In this document: piece by piece, positions 1 to 10,878 of the stretch
Position numbering within the stretch: position 1 is the stretch's first letter
How the letters are laid out: every line of letters begins with the position of its first letter
NCBI GenBank assembly: GCA_022495995.1
Contig: JAFEMH010001462.1
Span: forward strand, 372,001-436,000
From: Adenophora triphylla var. japonica
Lineage: Eukaryota > Streptophyta > Magnoliopsida > Asterales > Campanulaceae
Length of the DNA stretch: 64,000 bases
Reading direction: 5' to 3'
The notes under the pieces: model-generated
Database searches by the model: none
What the model was told of the DNA's origin: nothing
What the model saw: the letters and a program-made list of their open reading frames with translations, nothing else
Made by a program: the position numbers and the translations under genes

Positions 1-178
1 CTTCCCGACGCGTAACATGACCTCTGAACCTAAATCTCTGATCTCGGGCTTTTTTCAAAGTTTTGGCCCTTAAAATAAAAATGGCGTGGCGACTCCGTTT
101 TTTCCGGTTTTATTTGGTTTTTTTCAAAGAAACGCAAAAATCGAATTTTTCCCGCGAAAAAGGCAACACATCATCACA
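1..178 (+). repeat. 3' end of a B-type LTR (cut by window edge)
   Basis: This stretch closely matches the last part of the element B LTRs (from 16735 and 28186). It has the same sequence from CTTCCCGACGCG through TAACATGACC, and the same internal TGGCGACTCCG (87-97). It ends in ...CATCACA at 178, like the ...TACATCACA ends of B. No tRNA-Arg primer site follows, so it is either a 3' LTR or a solo LTR. It appears to sit in the plus-strand DUF7745-like ORF of element C. Only the right arm of the conserved H2 hairpin is inside the window. Confidence 0.7.
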
Positions 179-189
179 GGCAGAACAAA

Positions 190-1610
190 AGGTTTTTCAA
201 AGGCTGTTACGGGATTAAATCTGTTTGGGCTTTGAAGGAGCTCATGCCAGATTGGGATCTTTTGAGAGCCGCGTCTCGGTTCTGGGACGTACGGAGGAAT
301 GTGTACTGCCTTTCGTACAACGAAATCACTCCTACGTTTGAAGATTTCCGGGCCATTCTGGGAGGACCTGAGACGGAATAGCTAGTTCTTCCGTATGCTG
401 GTGGCATGGCCACTGTTGAGAAGCTAGTGTCTTTGTTTGGTATCTCTACGGAGAAGCATACGGGATCTTGTCTGAGGATACCGATTACGTTGACATTTCG
501 ACCGCCCGAAAGATTTGCCGAGGCCGAGGAGCGTCTTTTCGTGGGACGCGTTTGCTCAGTGCGCGATTGCTACTCGTTCACATTCACGTCTCTCGGTGTG
601 TGCCATCACAAGGTACCGGACCTGGTGAGGCAGGTCGAAGTGGGGAGACATCGTGCCATTGGTCTTGGGCGAGACGTTCTGGGCATAGGCCGGATGGCGA
701 CCGTAGCCGATACATGTGGGGAGGGAGTCCCGCTATGATGACCATGTGGTTGAGGGAGAGGCTGCAGATGATGCCTGAGGTGCCAATGTCCTGTGACGCT
801 TGGTCCTTCTCGCGACGTCCTTCCGGTGATAGGGGGCAATCGGCCGAGCTGAGCTCTGATGGCCGGACTTTGCACGCATCACTTGCGATGGTGGGTTCCC
901 CATTGGAAGTTCTGAGACTTGTAGGACCGCTCAGAGGGTCTCGTTGATTGTCGAGTGCCGGGCCGTCTCGCACGTCTTTCTATATTCCATCATTGGTTAC
1001 TGCGGCAAGACGGCCGGAGCAGATGCCACCGACCGATCCGAGTTATGCCGCTACCTTTGAGGTGGGATCTTTGCGGATGGAAGATCCTTCGACGCTATTG
1101 CCGATCATCCGTGGTGGCAATACACGTCCTTTCCCGCTGTGGTTCTCTTTCACCGGGAGAGAGGGCACTGCTCGTCGACGCAGATCCGAACCGGTACGAA
1201 GAGTGTATGGGGAGACACGGATGGCTATCTTATGGAGACAGAGTGAGCTGTTGGGTGCCGATCACCCGGACAGACTCGACCTTGAGGAGGACAGAGTCGA
1301 GGGCTAACCACGGGAATCGTGCGGCGATGCCATGGGCGATTATGTGGCAAGTGCCGATCGGGAGGCCAATCAAAGCACTATGATGATGGCTCGAAGCGAG
1401 GCGGCTCGAGACAGAGCTAGAGAAAGGACTGCGTTGGACGGCCGCGGGGTTGACGGAGGCATCGGGAAGAGTCCCTGAGCCAGGTAGAAGGCCTACCGGA
1501 ATATTCCCTGCGAAGGTGAAGAACACTCGCCGGGGAAAAGGGAAGGGGAAGAAGGATGAAGGACCTAGTACGGGAAACTAGGTTGACCTTGCCGTCCGCA
1601 GTATCCACCC
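190..1610 (+). pseudogene. DUF7745-like ORF, antisense at the 3' side of element C
   Basis: A plus-strand reading frame starting near 206 contains WALKELMPDWDLLRAAS, then RFWDVRRNVYCLSYNEI and TPTFEDFRAILGG. This resembles the N-terminal signature of plant DUF7745 proteins, which are usually transposon-linked. An in-frame TAG at about 379 breaks it, and later pieces are spread over several frames: AGGMATVEKLVSLFGIS at 404-470, LGRDVLGIGRMATVAD near 660-720, then a charged tail to about 1608. It lies downstream of the minus-strand integrase and in the opposite direction. Extra antisense ORFs in that position are known for Tat-lineage elements. The family name is from memory of the motif and was not searched. 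Coding capacity is lost. Confidence 0.5.
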
Positions 1611-2031
1611 ATTGTCATTGCGTACACATTAATTGACTAATGTTTTATTGTAGTTTTGCTAGCGTGTAGCGAGTCAAGAGTTGACCGTGCTTGAACTCAT
1701 CAAAGAATGTTTTAACCGTTATGAATTTGTAGGTTAAATGAAAAGAGTTTTTCGAAACACAAGCAATTGATGCTTATTGTATTTTGTTATTTTTTAGACC
1801 GAACCAATGATGGCTGCCTACTTTCCCCTTTTACAATTAGACTAAGGGGCTCTGTGTCACCGTAGTTCGACACTTTAGGTGAATTTGAGAAAACAAAGAC
1901 AAAAGAAGTGCGACCCTCTTTTTTACTTGGATCATTAGCGGGAATGTATCCAGTTGGGTATTACTCTTTTAGCACTTTAATTTACTGAGGGGGACGATGT
2001 ATGGGGAAGGAGAGTTGACTCGTGCTTTTCC
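1611..2031. other. Non-coding 3' region of element C
   Basis: AT-rich DNA between the end of the C integrase frame and the antisense DUF7745-like ORF. No gene is seen. The plus strand has AAGGGGCTCTGTGTCACC near 1844-1861, which resembles a polypurine tract followed by TG, but no LTR starts there. Confidence 0.5.
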
Positions 2032-3165
2032 TCAGACGAAGTATCTGTGGAGCTTGCTTCCGTTCACGGGATTAACGAAAGGGTTTCCGTCCAAGTCTGC
2101 TAGCTTCATGGCTCCTCCGGAGAAGATTCTTTGTACCACAAACGGTCCTATCCAGGTAGGCTCCCACTTTCCGAGGGGATTGGTCTGCGTAGGAGGCTTT
2201 TCCTTTAGCACCAAGTCGCCTTCTCTGATGTCTCGGATCTTGACTTTCTTGTCGAATGCTCGTGCCATTCTGCTCTGGTAGGCTCGAGTGTGTTCCATGG
2301 CTTTCAATCTGCGCTCGTCGAGTAGAGCAAGTTCGTCGTGACGGCTCTGTAGCCATTCGACTTCATTGATCCCGTTTTCCAAGAGGACTCGGAGGGATGG
2401 AATTTCCAATTCCACGGGTAACATCGCTTCCATTCCATAGGTAAGTGCGAACGGAGTCTCCCCTGTGGCGGTTCTGACTGATGTTCGGTATCCCCAGAGG
2501 GCTAGATGTAGCTTTTCGGGCCAGTCCCGACCTCTGGTGGTCATCTTTCTGATTATCATGGCGAGAGTCTTGTTGGCCGCCTCTACCGCACCATTGGTTT
2601 GTGGTCCGTAAGGAGAAGACTGTGACGTGTGACTCTGAATTCGGTCAGTAGTTGGTCACAATCTCCTTCGAAGTGAGTCCCATTGTCGGAGATGATCTCG
2701 TTGGGCACTCCGTATCGGCACATGATGTTCTCTCGGATGAACTCGGCCACCTTCTTAGAATTCAGTACTTTGTACGATCTGGCTTCTACCCATTTGGTGA
2801 AGTAGTCGACTGCGACTAAAATGAACTCGTGACCATTGCTCCCTGGAGGAGTGATCTTGCCGATGACGTCGATTCCCCATGGAGCGAAAGGCGATGGCGT
2901 AGTCATGCATTAGAGTTCATGAGGTGGGATGTGATTGAGGTTGGAGAACCGTTGACATTTGTCGCAGCCTTCTGACGAACCGGATGCGCCTATTTCCATT
3001 GATATCCAATAGTATCCCATACGGAGAATGATCTCGTGTCAATGCTCGGGCGTTCATGTGCGGACCGCGGGTTCCATTGTGAACTTCGTTCATTAGCTCG
3101 CCTGGCTTTTCTTTGTTTACACACCGAAGGAGTGGCCCTTGGTGGCGCTTCTTGTACAACATACC
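2032..3165 (-). pseudogene. Element C integrase (broken)
   Basis: The integrase inserts retrotransposon cDNA into chromosomes. Minus-strand pieces in order: a degraded HHCC zinc-binding region (about 3160-2920, ending ...CDKCQRFSNL in a shifted frame); the catalytic core with WGIDVIGKI (first Asp), DYFTKWVEA and ISDNGTHFEGD (second Asp) at 2906-2640; NGAVEAANKTLAMIIRK carrying the Glu near 2600-2530; and the C-terminal part with LWGYRTSVRTATGETPFAL and GPFVVQRI, stopping at 2032. Frameshifts separate the core from the Glu segment and the zinc region. The three catalytic acidic residues are all still visible, but no single frame joins them. Confidence 0.85.
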
Positions 3166-3419
3166 CCCCCAGGAATGACGAAATGGGATGCCGGGCGTTT
3201 TAATGCCATCATGTTTTTGGCTTTGATCCCTTCTTTGTATTTTCCATCTTCACTTGTGAAGGAAGCTTCTCCGCTTTGGAGGTACTCGGTAAATTTGATT
3301 GTACCGGGGTTCGTCGATCGTTTCTTTTTCTTTTTCAATCTCACGGCCAATAGGCGGGTGTTTCCCATCCGCCTATTCCGAGGGGTTTTCTTGCTTTCCC
3401 TTCGGGAATTTTGACAAGA

Positions 3420-4385
3420 GAGGCGAGGGTTTCCGGGCGTCTGCGGCGGTTCTGTCTCTTGGCAAATAGTGAAAAGAGATGTCCTTGGGCGAGCAATGAG
3501 TTCCTCCATGTACGCGTGGTACTTCGAAGGCCGAGAATCTACCGTCTTCCATTTGTTGGATACTTGATTGATGATCAATGCTTTGAGTCTCCATATACAT
3601 CCAACTCTAAGATGTTGCGCTCGAGGGCGGCTTCCAAACTTCTTTGCACAAGCTTCATATTTGCATTGTTGGTTGCTTCAAAATTCGCTTGATGGCTATG
3701 GGAGTATGCTCGTCCTTGGGATCGACAAGGAGCATTCCAATGCCATTCCCCTTCTTGTTGGCTGCCCCATCGAAGAAGAGTTGCCAGCGGTTTGCGCTGT
3801 CAAGTGAAAAGATTCCGTCGTCCGGAAATTGCAGATCAGGACCCTTAGGTTCACTACTCGGGAAGTCGGCAAGCCGATCTGCCATTACTCTGCCCTTTGT
3901 TGATTTTCTGACCATGTACTTGATGTCGAACTCGGCCAGGAAGAATGACCACTTGGCTAGCCGCATTGACAGGGATGGCTTGTCAAAGAGATATCGGACG
4001 GGGTCCACTTTGGAGACCAGGAGTACTGAATGCGACTGCATGTAGTGTTTCAGTTTCCCGACTACCCATACCAAGGCGGTACAAGTTTTCTCGATCTTTG
4101 AGTAGTGAGTTCACTTCCTTGAAGCTTTCGGCTTACGAAGTAGATTGCATGCTCAACCTTGGAATCTTTCTGTTCTTGTGCCGGCATTGTTCCGATTGAC
4201 GTGTCTGTTTGTCGGATACGGGAGTAGTGGCTTGTCTTCATGTGGCGGGCACGGGGTGGGGGATTAACCAAGTAGGTCTTGATCTTCTCGAAAGCTGTTT
4301 GGCACTCGGAGTCCCATTTGATGTCGGCATTCTTTTTCATCAGTTTGAACATGGGCTCGCAGAGAGATGTCAACTGGTTGATGAA
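3420..4385 (-). pseudogene. Element C RT tail, RNase H and second (archaeal-type) RNase H
   Basis: After the RT fragment FINQLTSLCEPMFKLMKKNA (about 4385-4320) come broken RNase H segments, including FFLAEFDIKYMVRKSTKGR near 3930-3870. A second RNase H follows, with WQLFFDGAANKKGNGIGML near 3795-3740 and MIINQVSNKWKTVDSR near 3578-3530. RNase H removes the RNA strand during reverse transcription. The tandem pair is typical of Tat-type Ty3/gypsy elements. Here the Asp of FDGAANKKG is retained. Frameshifts occur near 4170, 3660 and 3400. The 5' side abuts element A at 4390. Confidence 0.8.
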
Positions 4386-4572
4386 GCGACTGTAGACACC
4401 CCATTCTGAACTCATAATTACATGATTACACTACTCTTCATCTCTCTTTTATGTTTTGATGAAAGCATATCAGTTTCGTCATGTTTCGTTAAGTTTCTAA
4501 CTAACCTCGTTAGTTTTGGACCTAACTGACTAACGGAATAACTGAAGAGGACAAAATGGTCATCAGACTAGT

Positions 4573-4608
4573 TATCTCGCACGAGATATCATATCTCGCG
4601 CGAGATAT
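4573..4608. promoter_or_regulatory. Twin CG-rich palindromes in the A LTR
   Basis: Two adjacent dyads: TATCTCGCACGAGATA (one central mismatch) and the perfect 18-bp ATATCTCGCGCGAGATAT at 4591-4608. They lie in the U3 part upstream of the TATA-like box and recur in the 3' LTR (11191-11228). The same palindrome recurs inside the element at 5549-5566. This suggests repeated binding sites for a dimeric factor or a hairpin in the RNA. Confidence 0.6.
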
Positions 4609-5267
4609 CCCCTCGACAGGATGTGCAGAAATCACTCTCCTTCTCCATTTCAAACTCTCTTTTTGGATAAAACCTTATCAATTCGGGTATCCAATTAGAA
4701 CTGAGTTCTGGAACCTTCCTAGGGGATTTTACCTCTCCACCTTCACCTCTCCAACCTCCTATAAATACTGGATGACTTCCAGTGTTTCAGGGGTCGACAA
4801 TTCTGATCCTTGATCAAGAACACACACAACACACACAATTTGTTGATTTCTTTCCATGAAAGACTCCTTCAAATCACTCACAAACAACTCCTAAAGTTTG
4901 TTCATCAACCTTGTTGATTGACGAACATCGAAGCCCGAATCAAAGGACCAAGGCGAAGCTCCATCCGCATCAAGATCCAAATCAAGGATCGAGGCGAAGC
5001 TCTGTCCGTATCAAGTTTCAACTCTAAACTAATCTCTCCTTAAAAGGTAATCATCCTTTAAACTTTCGTTTCTCTTCTCAACCTCTCTATTGATTTTAGA
5101 GTAGTGTGATCCCATCAAAAGGATTAGCCTAGAGTCCCTTCAGTCAATGAAGGCGATCTCGAAGCATACAATCCGACATTCCTAATCAAGAAATTGATTA
5201 GGTTTTACTTGTTTTTCTTTAATTATTTTATTACAAAGATTGAAAACCTCTCTTTTCTTTAGCAAGA

Positions 5268-5335
5268 CCGATCTCCGGATTGGGTGAAATGGATGCTTCT
5301 TAACCTACCCATTTCATAACCTAAGCCCCGAACCC
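5268..5335 (+). other. H1-H2 hairpin cassette and box, A 5' LTR
   Basis: H1: CCGATC (5268-5273), loop TCCG, GATTGG (5278-5283), six pairs with one G-T. H2: TGAAATGG (5285-5292) pairs perfectly with CCATTTCA (5309-5316) across a 16-nt loop. The box TAACCTAAGCCCCGAACCC follows at 5317-5335. The same order occurs in the other LTR families of the window with different stem sequences. Confidence 0.6.
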
Positions 5336-5433
5336 AAATCTCTTTCAAAATGGTTTTCCTATGTTTCCAAACGAATAATATAGGTGGCGACTCAAAAAGA
5401 TGAAAAGATGAAATTTTTCTCACAACGCTACAG

Positions 5434-5451
5434 TGGCGACTCCGCTGGGGA
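5434..5451 (+). other. Primer binding site, tRNA-Arg (element A)
   Basis: TGGCGACTCCGCTGGGGA starts one base after the 5' LTR. It is complementary to the 3' end of plant tRNA-Arg (...TCCCCAGCGGAGTCG plus CCA). Use of tRNA-Arg is known for Ogre elements. Confidence 0.85.
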
Positions 5452-6856
5452 CTTAAAATTAAGAGGCTTAAACTTGCGTCAAAATTAAAAGAGAGGTTTT
5501 CAAAAAAAATAAAATTGTAAATTCGAATTTTCTGCTCTCAGATGAAGCATATCTCGCGCGAGATATTGCTTCGGTAATCTGGTTGTTTTCTGGTTTCTCC
5601 CGTTCATCTCATAGTCCAAGACGAGAGCCGAACACGCAATGGGGATCCCAGAATTCATTATTTGCAGAGTTCCCACATCTTAAGGCCTCCCTTAAGGTGT
5701 AGAACTCGAATCTTTGTTTCCTTTAAATAATTGATTATTATTTATAAACTGCGTGCGATTGGGTTTTATTTAATTAAAGTCTGGTCCATTGGAGATTCGG
5801 GAGTTGTAAATTGAATTATTTATCTCTCTTTCTCTCTCTTTATGTGGAACTACGACGGCCTGAGTCTTCCTAATTTGGGAGAAACGTAGGCAACCACTTG
5901 GTGCGGCCACTATCTGTTTTCCTTTTGATTTTCAAAAAAAAAAAAAAACTCTCTATTTTACTCTATCACCTAGATTGACTATCACACACGCGCACTCATT
6001 TATATCTGTCATTGCACTACATACCCCGATTAACCCGGGACCCACACTAAGGACGGATGACGGTAACCACCTAGTCGCCGGTCTCTCCGAAGTTGGATCA
6101 TCCCACTCCGCGTATTCAATCCACCTAGATTGTCATATCGCGGGGAGCCTAGCCTTCCAAACTGCATCGCCACATATCATGTAGATTGTCTTTCTAGGAA
6201 CACTCCGTGACCGGTCGGTTTTGACTTGGTAATCTTTCTTGTCTTTGGCCAAAATAAAGCTAATGTAAAATTGACTATCGAGAAAGGATTCGGAAAAATC
6301 CCTTCGGAAAAACAAAGTCCCTTCGGAAATGTCCCTTCGGAATGACCCTTTCGGAAGTCCCTTTAAAGAAAAGATATCCTTCCGGTCAATTTTACGTGGC
6401 TTTACTCTACAAAGAATGATCAATTACCAAGTCCCTAGGGTTGGTTCGAATTATGTATACCTGTAAGATTTACCTAGGATACTAGATAGAAAACAGACCT
6501 TTGTCCGTCCGACCATGAATTTAGGAAATAAAAAGGAATAAAATCCATCTCTCCGAATGGCTATCTCATGCGAGATTACCTACTCCCGCGCGAGATATTA
6601 TTTTCAGAATCTGTGTTTGTAATTGATGATCGATGTGCGCTCCCTCCTTGAGTCAAAACTCCGTCTCTAATAAAAATAAAACTTCAAAAAAAAAATCACT
6701 CGTGAGGTAATTTTAACCATCATCCTTTTCTCCATCTAGGATCGTTTGGGGCTAATATTCTAAAAGACGTTTCGTTGGGATATCTCTTGTTCATCTCTAA
6801 GGTCGTCAAGCTCCCTTACCTCTCCAACGGTAGCATTTCAATTTCCTTCCGACACG
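5452..6856 (+). other. Element A leader (untranslated)
   Basis: 1.4 kb between primer site and gag with no convincing ORF. It holds a near-perfect 29-nt inverted repeat centred on the palindrome at 5549-5566, a pyrimidine tract at 5821-5840, the first GAACTACG stem motif (5847-5895), five or six short repeats of CCCTTCGGAA at about 6290-6360, and two degenerate copies of the palindrome at 6561-6599. Confidence 0.6.
5847..5895 (+). other. GAACTACG/ACGTAGG stem motif, copy 1
   Basis: Outer stem CTACG with CGTAG. The inner hairpin TCTTCC / GGGAGA has a TAATTT loop and one G-T pair, and CAACC follows. It lies in the A leader, about 400 nt after the primer site. Confidence 0.55.
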
Positions 6857-8077
6857 ATGAATTCCGAAGCACTCAAGAAGGAAATTGAGGATCAAAGGAT
6901 TCGATATGAAGAAATGCTACAAGCCCAATCCGATGAAATGGAGGCCCGATTAGAACTTGAAAGAAGAATTCAAGCCGGGGAAATGAAAGCCATGGTTGAT
7001 GAACTCCGAGCCATGAAACTAATATTGGCCGAATTAAGCTCAAAGAAGAAAGAGAATGAGACTTCTTCCGATGATGAAGTATCATACACTAAGAAGGCTA
7101 AAAGACACCGCAAGCACAAGAAAAAGGTGTATGTGCCTAGCTCATCATCTTCCTCCTCTGACAATGAGAGCTATGCTTCCGAGAAAGAAAGCAAGGATGA
7201 ACCCCTTACCATGGCAATGTTAGAAAAGAAACTTGCATCCCTCGATGTGAGTAAGGGAGCCTCGCTCTCTATTGACTATGACACCCTTCGTCAATCCATG
7301 TCAAAGCTTCCTAGAAAATACAAGACACCTGACATTGCCAAATTTAATGGCACTACTTGTCCAAAAATCCATCTGGAAACCTACTCTTGGGCCATGCTAT
7401 CTATGGGGGTCGATGACAACTTGCTAGTTCAATGCTTCCCTCAAACCCTTGATGGTGCCGCTAGAGATTGGTACATGAATCTTCCACTCTCCACAAGGCT
7501 CGATTGGCCACTTGCTAGTCGTACCTTCCAAAAGCAATATGAGGACAACTCCACTTACCGCACTACTAGGAGAGACCTTGAGCAAACCAAGCAACTTCCG
7601 AATGAATCATTCGCAGACTTCGTCAAGAGATGGAGGATCAAACTGATTGAAATCGTTGATAGGCCAAGCCTAGACGAACAAAATCACATCCTACTTCAAT
7701 GTCTCCGCGAAGAGTACCAAGAGAAGCTCGCCGGCAATTACTTCCCTAGTTTCCTCGAACTCCATAAATCGGGCCTTAGAATTGATGAATTGATCCATCT
7801 TAGAAAGAATTCAGAAAAGGAGAATTGTCCAACAAAGGGGAGCACCGGTCGGACCTATCATGATTTTGGTGGGGCTACTCTTAAGGAAATGTTCGATGAT
7901 CTAGTAGGCCAAGGAAAATTGAAGCCAATGGAAGACTATCATCCTAAGAAAATGAGAGAAGATTGGGACCACGACAAATTTTGTGATTACCATCAGTTTA
8001 GTGGTCATGACACCAACAATTGCTACAACTTGAGGGATGCAATCCAAGACTTGTATGAAGCCGACAAGATCAACTGA
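6857..8077 (+). CDS. Retrotransposon Gag polyprotein of element A
   Basis: An intact 406-residue structural protein expected to form virus-like particles in the cytoplasm and package RNA. Residues about 1-75 form a charged coiled coil (KKEIEDQRIRYEEMLQAQ onward). About 75-115 is a Lys-rich then Ser/Asp/Glu-rich low-complexity linker (PSSSSSSSDNES). The retrotransposon gag core lies at about 165-300 (IAKFNGTTCPKIHLETY, GAARDWYMNLP, ESFADFVKRWRIKL). A CCHC-like knuckle near the C terminus reads CDYHQFSGHDTNNC. The first ATG follows a long leader and opens the coiled coil. No pol frame follows; the next 2.9 kb is non-coding. An unbroken gag without pol in a young element suggests Gag is kept under selection while enzymes come from a relative. 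Confidence 0.9.
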   Translation: MNSEALKKEIEDQRIRYEEMLQAQSDEMEARLELERRIQAGEMKAMVDELRAMKLILAELSSKKKENETSSDDEVSYTKKAKRHRKHKKKVYVPSSSSSSSDNESYASEKESKDEPLTMAMLEKKLASLDVSKGASLSIDYDTLRQSMSKLPRKYKTPDIAKFNGTTCPKIHLETYSWAMLSMGVDDNLLVQCFPQTLDGAARDWYMNLPLSTRLDWPLASRTFQKQYEDNSTYRTTRRDLEQTKQLPNESFADFVKRWRIKLIEIVDRPSLDEQNHILLQCLREEYQEKLAGNYFPSFLELHKSGLRIDELIHLRKNSEKENCPTKGSTGRTYHDFGGATLKEMFDDLVGQGKLKPMEDYHPKKMREDWDHDKFCDYHQFSGHDTNNCYNLRDAIQDLYEADKIN

Positions 8078-10032
8078 AGCATCACCACCTTGGGGCTCCG
8101 ATTGTCCTCTCCCTTTTTCCTTTGAAAAAAAAAACATAGATTAGGTAAACTTCCTAGTATGTTCTCGAAGAGTCGTTCTGTCATTCTAGTCCATCTCTAT
8201 CCTCTCTAGTTTGTGTCAAGTGAACTATCGAGTCTGTTTCGAATTTCCTTATCAATAAAAGTTATCTCTTTATCCTAAACACTTTCCCAAGAGTTGTTTT
8301 TATTTATGAATATCATTTGATCTATGTTGAATAGTGGACCCTCAAAAAATAGAAACTTCTAAACAAGTTTGAAATGAAAAGTATCCTTAGAAGGCTTAAG
8401 GCTAAACGTTACTCATGTTGAAAGTCGAAGATCAACAAACGAAGGAAGCCAAAGGCGCTGCTATCAACATTCATCCCAAGAAAAGTGGGGCTACTCAATT
8501 CAAGGCTTTGAGAGTACAAAAATAAAAAGCTCGCTAGGTCGAAACTCCTCAAATCGTCCTAGGCAAAAATAGAGCATCAAAAAAAAAAAGAGAGAAAAAC
8601 TCTCAAGCCTTCATCGCCCCACAACAAGGATGAAATTTCAACAAAGGCAAGAAGGACTCTCCCGCAAAGAAGAAGAGTCAAGTGATATCAATGAAGAAAA
8701 GAGGATCCCTCAACATCCTCTTACAATGAAGCCCGAATGGCAACGCAAATGAAGAAGACTTTCAACATCAATCCATAAAGAGAAATGTTTAGCCTTAATT
8801 CATACTAATGATTGGCTTTCTTTTCAAATTCGTTAAGAAATTTCTAGATGATACAAGGTCCATTAAAAGTAGAGCAACTTTTCTAGACCTTTGAGCCATA
8901 TAGCGTTCTTTGTTGAGTCTAGGGGCTTCCTCTTAGCCATTCTCATACACACTCTTGAAATCCAAGCATCAAAACTGGGGCTTCCTAACCTTTCCTCCCC
9001 CAGTCAATCCCTACTCAAACTCTCGAGAGTAATCAAATCTGCATTAGGGGCTTTCCTCTTCGTTTCTCACTCTCATCATTAGAGATTATACTCTCCCAAA
9101 AGAGTCAATGCTTGGATCACCTTCCAAAGAATAGAGTCCGTCTCTCCTCAACTAAACTTGAGATCTCATCTTTCTCCTTAATGAGATTCTTCCAAATGAG
9201 TCCTCTTCGAGTAAATATACTTTTCAAAAAAAAAAATGGCTCGCTAGGTTGAAATCTCGTAAAGAGCGACCTAGGCAAAAGTTAGAGCACAACAAAAACA
9301 AGAGACGCGAAAGAGATGCCCGCTAGATTGAAAACCCGAAAAGGCGGTCTAGGCAAAAACCAGGGTGCGTCACTAAAAAAAAAAAAAAAAAAAAAAAAAA
9401 TTCAAAGGGAAAAAGGAGGGGATCCTTCTTCAATTCACACAGCCTCACAAGGATGTTCGCGAAGTCATCTGCAACATACAAGAAGTTTTGGGGCTTGGTG
9501 TCAAGAGAAGCCTTGGAAGATACGTGCTTTGGATTGGGCAGCATCAGTTCTACATAGCGAAAGCCATCGGAGTGGTTTAGACCTTGTTCAGTCAATGATC
9601 ATCACATGAGAAACTTGGGGCTTGACAATGAAAAGTCCTGCGACAACGAAAAATCCTTGAAGTATCCTTAGCGTTGAAATTGGGTTATCTCAACGGAATC
9701 CTATTAGACGATTGTCTCATTCGATCTTTAGATGGACCTCACGAGTTGGTCTTCAAAACCAAAATCTAAATCACACAAACGATTTTCAATTCTCACATAA
9801 TAGAACTCATTCTCCCCGCTGATTCTTGGAGTCGAGTGCACATTGATCATCTTGAACAAACAAATGCGTAAGTGAATATATGTTGTTATGCAAATGCTTT
9901 CACTAACCCTCTTGCAGGAATTAAAGTGCGTAAAGCACGTCAAGTGCTTACTTTCAAGAATTAGATCAAACATGTTGAGTGTTTGGATTTTGCCTACCAT
10001 CTACCTTTCCATATAGCAATGCATCCAATTAA
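8078..10032 (+). other. Element A 3' non-coding region
   Basis: No coding frame is supported. The sequence is purine-rich, with poly-A runs (for example 9376-9400). Short repeated phrases occur, such as GCTCGCTAGGTYGAAA at about 8530 and 9240 and a related GCCCGCTAGATTGAAA at about 9316. It may be expanded filler that keeps the element at packaging length. Confidence 0.5.
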
Positions 10033-10240
10033 GTGCGTCGAGCATCTCTTCAAGCGTTAAGCATCCATTGCGTCAAGAAACCATGGCGTCAAGCAACCAT
10101 CGCGTCAGGCATCCATTGCGTCAAGCAACCATTGCGTCAAGCATCCATTGCGTCAAGCAACCATGGCGTCAAGCAACCATCGCGTCAAGCACCCATCACG
10201 TCAAGTGCCATGCGTCAAGCATATTCCAACAAAAAGCCCG
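10033..10240 (+). repeat. 16-bp minisatellite, GCGTCAAGCAACCATT type
   Basis: About ten tandem units of GCGTCAAGCAWCCATK, the last ones diverged (GCGTCAAGCACCCATCAC). It is located in the 3' non-coding part of element A. The ORFs across it are by-products of the repeat. Confidence 0.85.
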
Positions 10241-10351
10241 ATTCAGCGCCCTTACAGGTGGATCGTCATCAAATAGATGTGTCAAGCATCTAGGGTAAGT
10301 ATGTCAATTACTCACCATCAAAAGCCCGATTCAGCGCCCTTACAGGTGGAT

Positions 10352-10735
10352 CGTCACCAAGTAGGTGTGTCAAGCATCTACAAGTAGTATGTCGAGTACT
10401 ACTCAACAAAAGCTCGGTCTTGAATCGCCAGGATCGTCACCAAGTAGGTGTGTCAAGCATCTACAAGTAGTATGTCGAGTACTACTCAACAAAAGCTCGA
10501 TCTTGAATCGCCAGGATCGTCACCAAGTAGGTGTGTCAAGCATCTACAAGTAGTATGTCGAGTACTACTCAAAAAAAAAAAAAAGCTCGGTCTTGAATCA
10601 CCAGGATCGTCACCAAGTAGGTGTGTCAAGCATCTACAAGTAGTATGTCGAGTACTACTCAACAAAAGCTCGGTCTTGAATCGCCAGGATCGTCACCTCA
10701 ACAAAAGCCCGGTCTTGAATCGCCAAGATCGTCAC
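10352..10735 (+). repeat. 83-bp tandem repeat, four copies
   Basis: Units begin near 10352, 10436, 10520 and 10608, each containing GTAGGTGTGTCAAGCATCTA, CAAGTAGTATGTCGAGTACT and GGTCTTGAATCGCCAGGATC. The third unit has an A-run expansion at 10571-10584. Shorter partial units flank it on both sides (10310-10350 and 10690-10735). Confidence 0.85.
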
Positions 10736-10878
10736 CTCACTTCATACAAACGGTATCTTCAGAATTGGGTCATGATTTGATTCCTCAGTATGGATTTGCC
10801 TTTTCAAAAATAAAATCTCCTCGATTTTCAAAAATGATTTTCAAAATACCTAAAGCAACCTTTTCGTGTTTTGGAGTC

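Larger units (their letters stand above)
4391..5432 (+). repeat. Element A 5' LTR
   Basis: A direct repeat of 11012-12071 with TG...CA ends. Landmarks: a doubled palindrome region at 4573-4608 (TATCTCGCACGAGATA, then ATATCTCGCGCGAGATAT); a TATA-like CTATAAATAC near 4760; the H1/H2 hairpins at 5268-5316, followed by a TAACCTAAGCCCCGAACCC box; and a 9-nt primer-site-like TGGCGACTC at 5385-5393, 40 nt before the LTR end. Confidence 0.9.

Noticed and set aside
1410..1608. Minus-strand ORFs at 1230-1608
   Set aside because: Opposite-strand shadows of the charged tail of the DUF7745-like ORF, with no recognisable motif.
1844..1861. Polypurine tract and LTR start (AAGGGGCTCTGTGTCACC)
   Set aside because: It resembles the A/B tract followed by TG, but no LTR-like repeat begins here and the surrounding coding runs on the other strand.
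5434..5451. A tRNA gene at the primer sites
   Set aside because: Only the 18-nt complement of the tRNA 3' end is present; there are no A/B boxes or cloverleaf around it.
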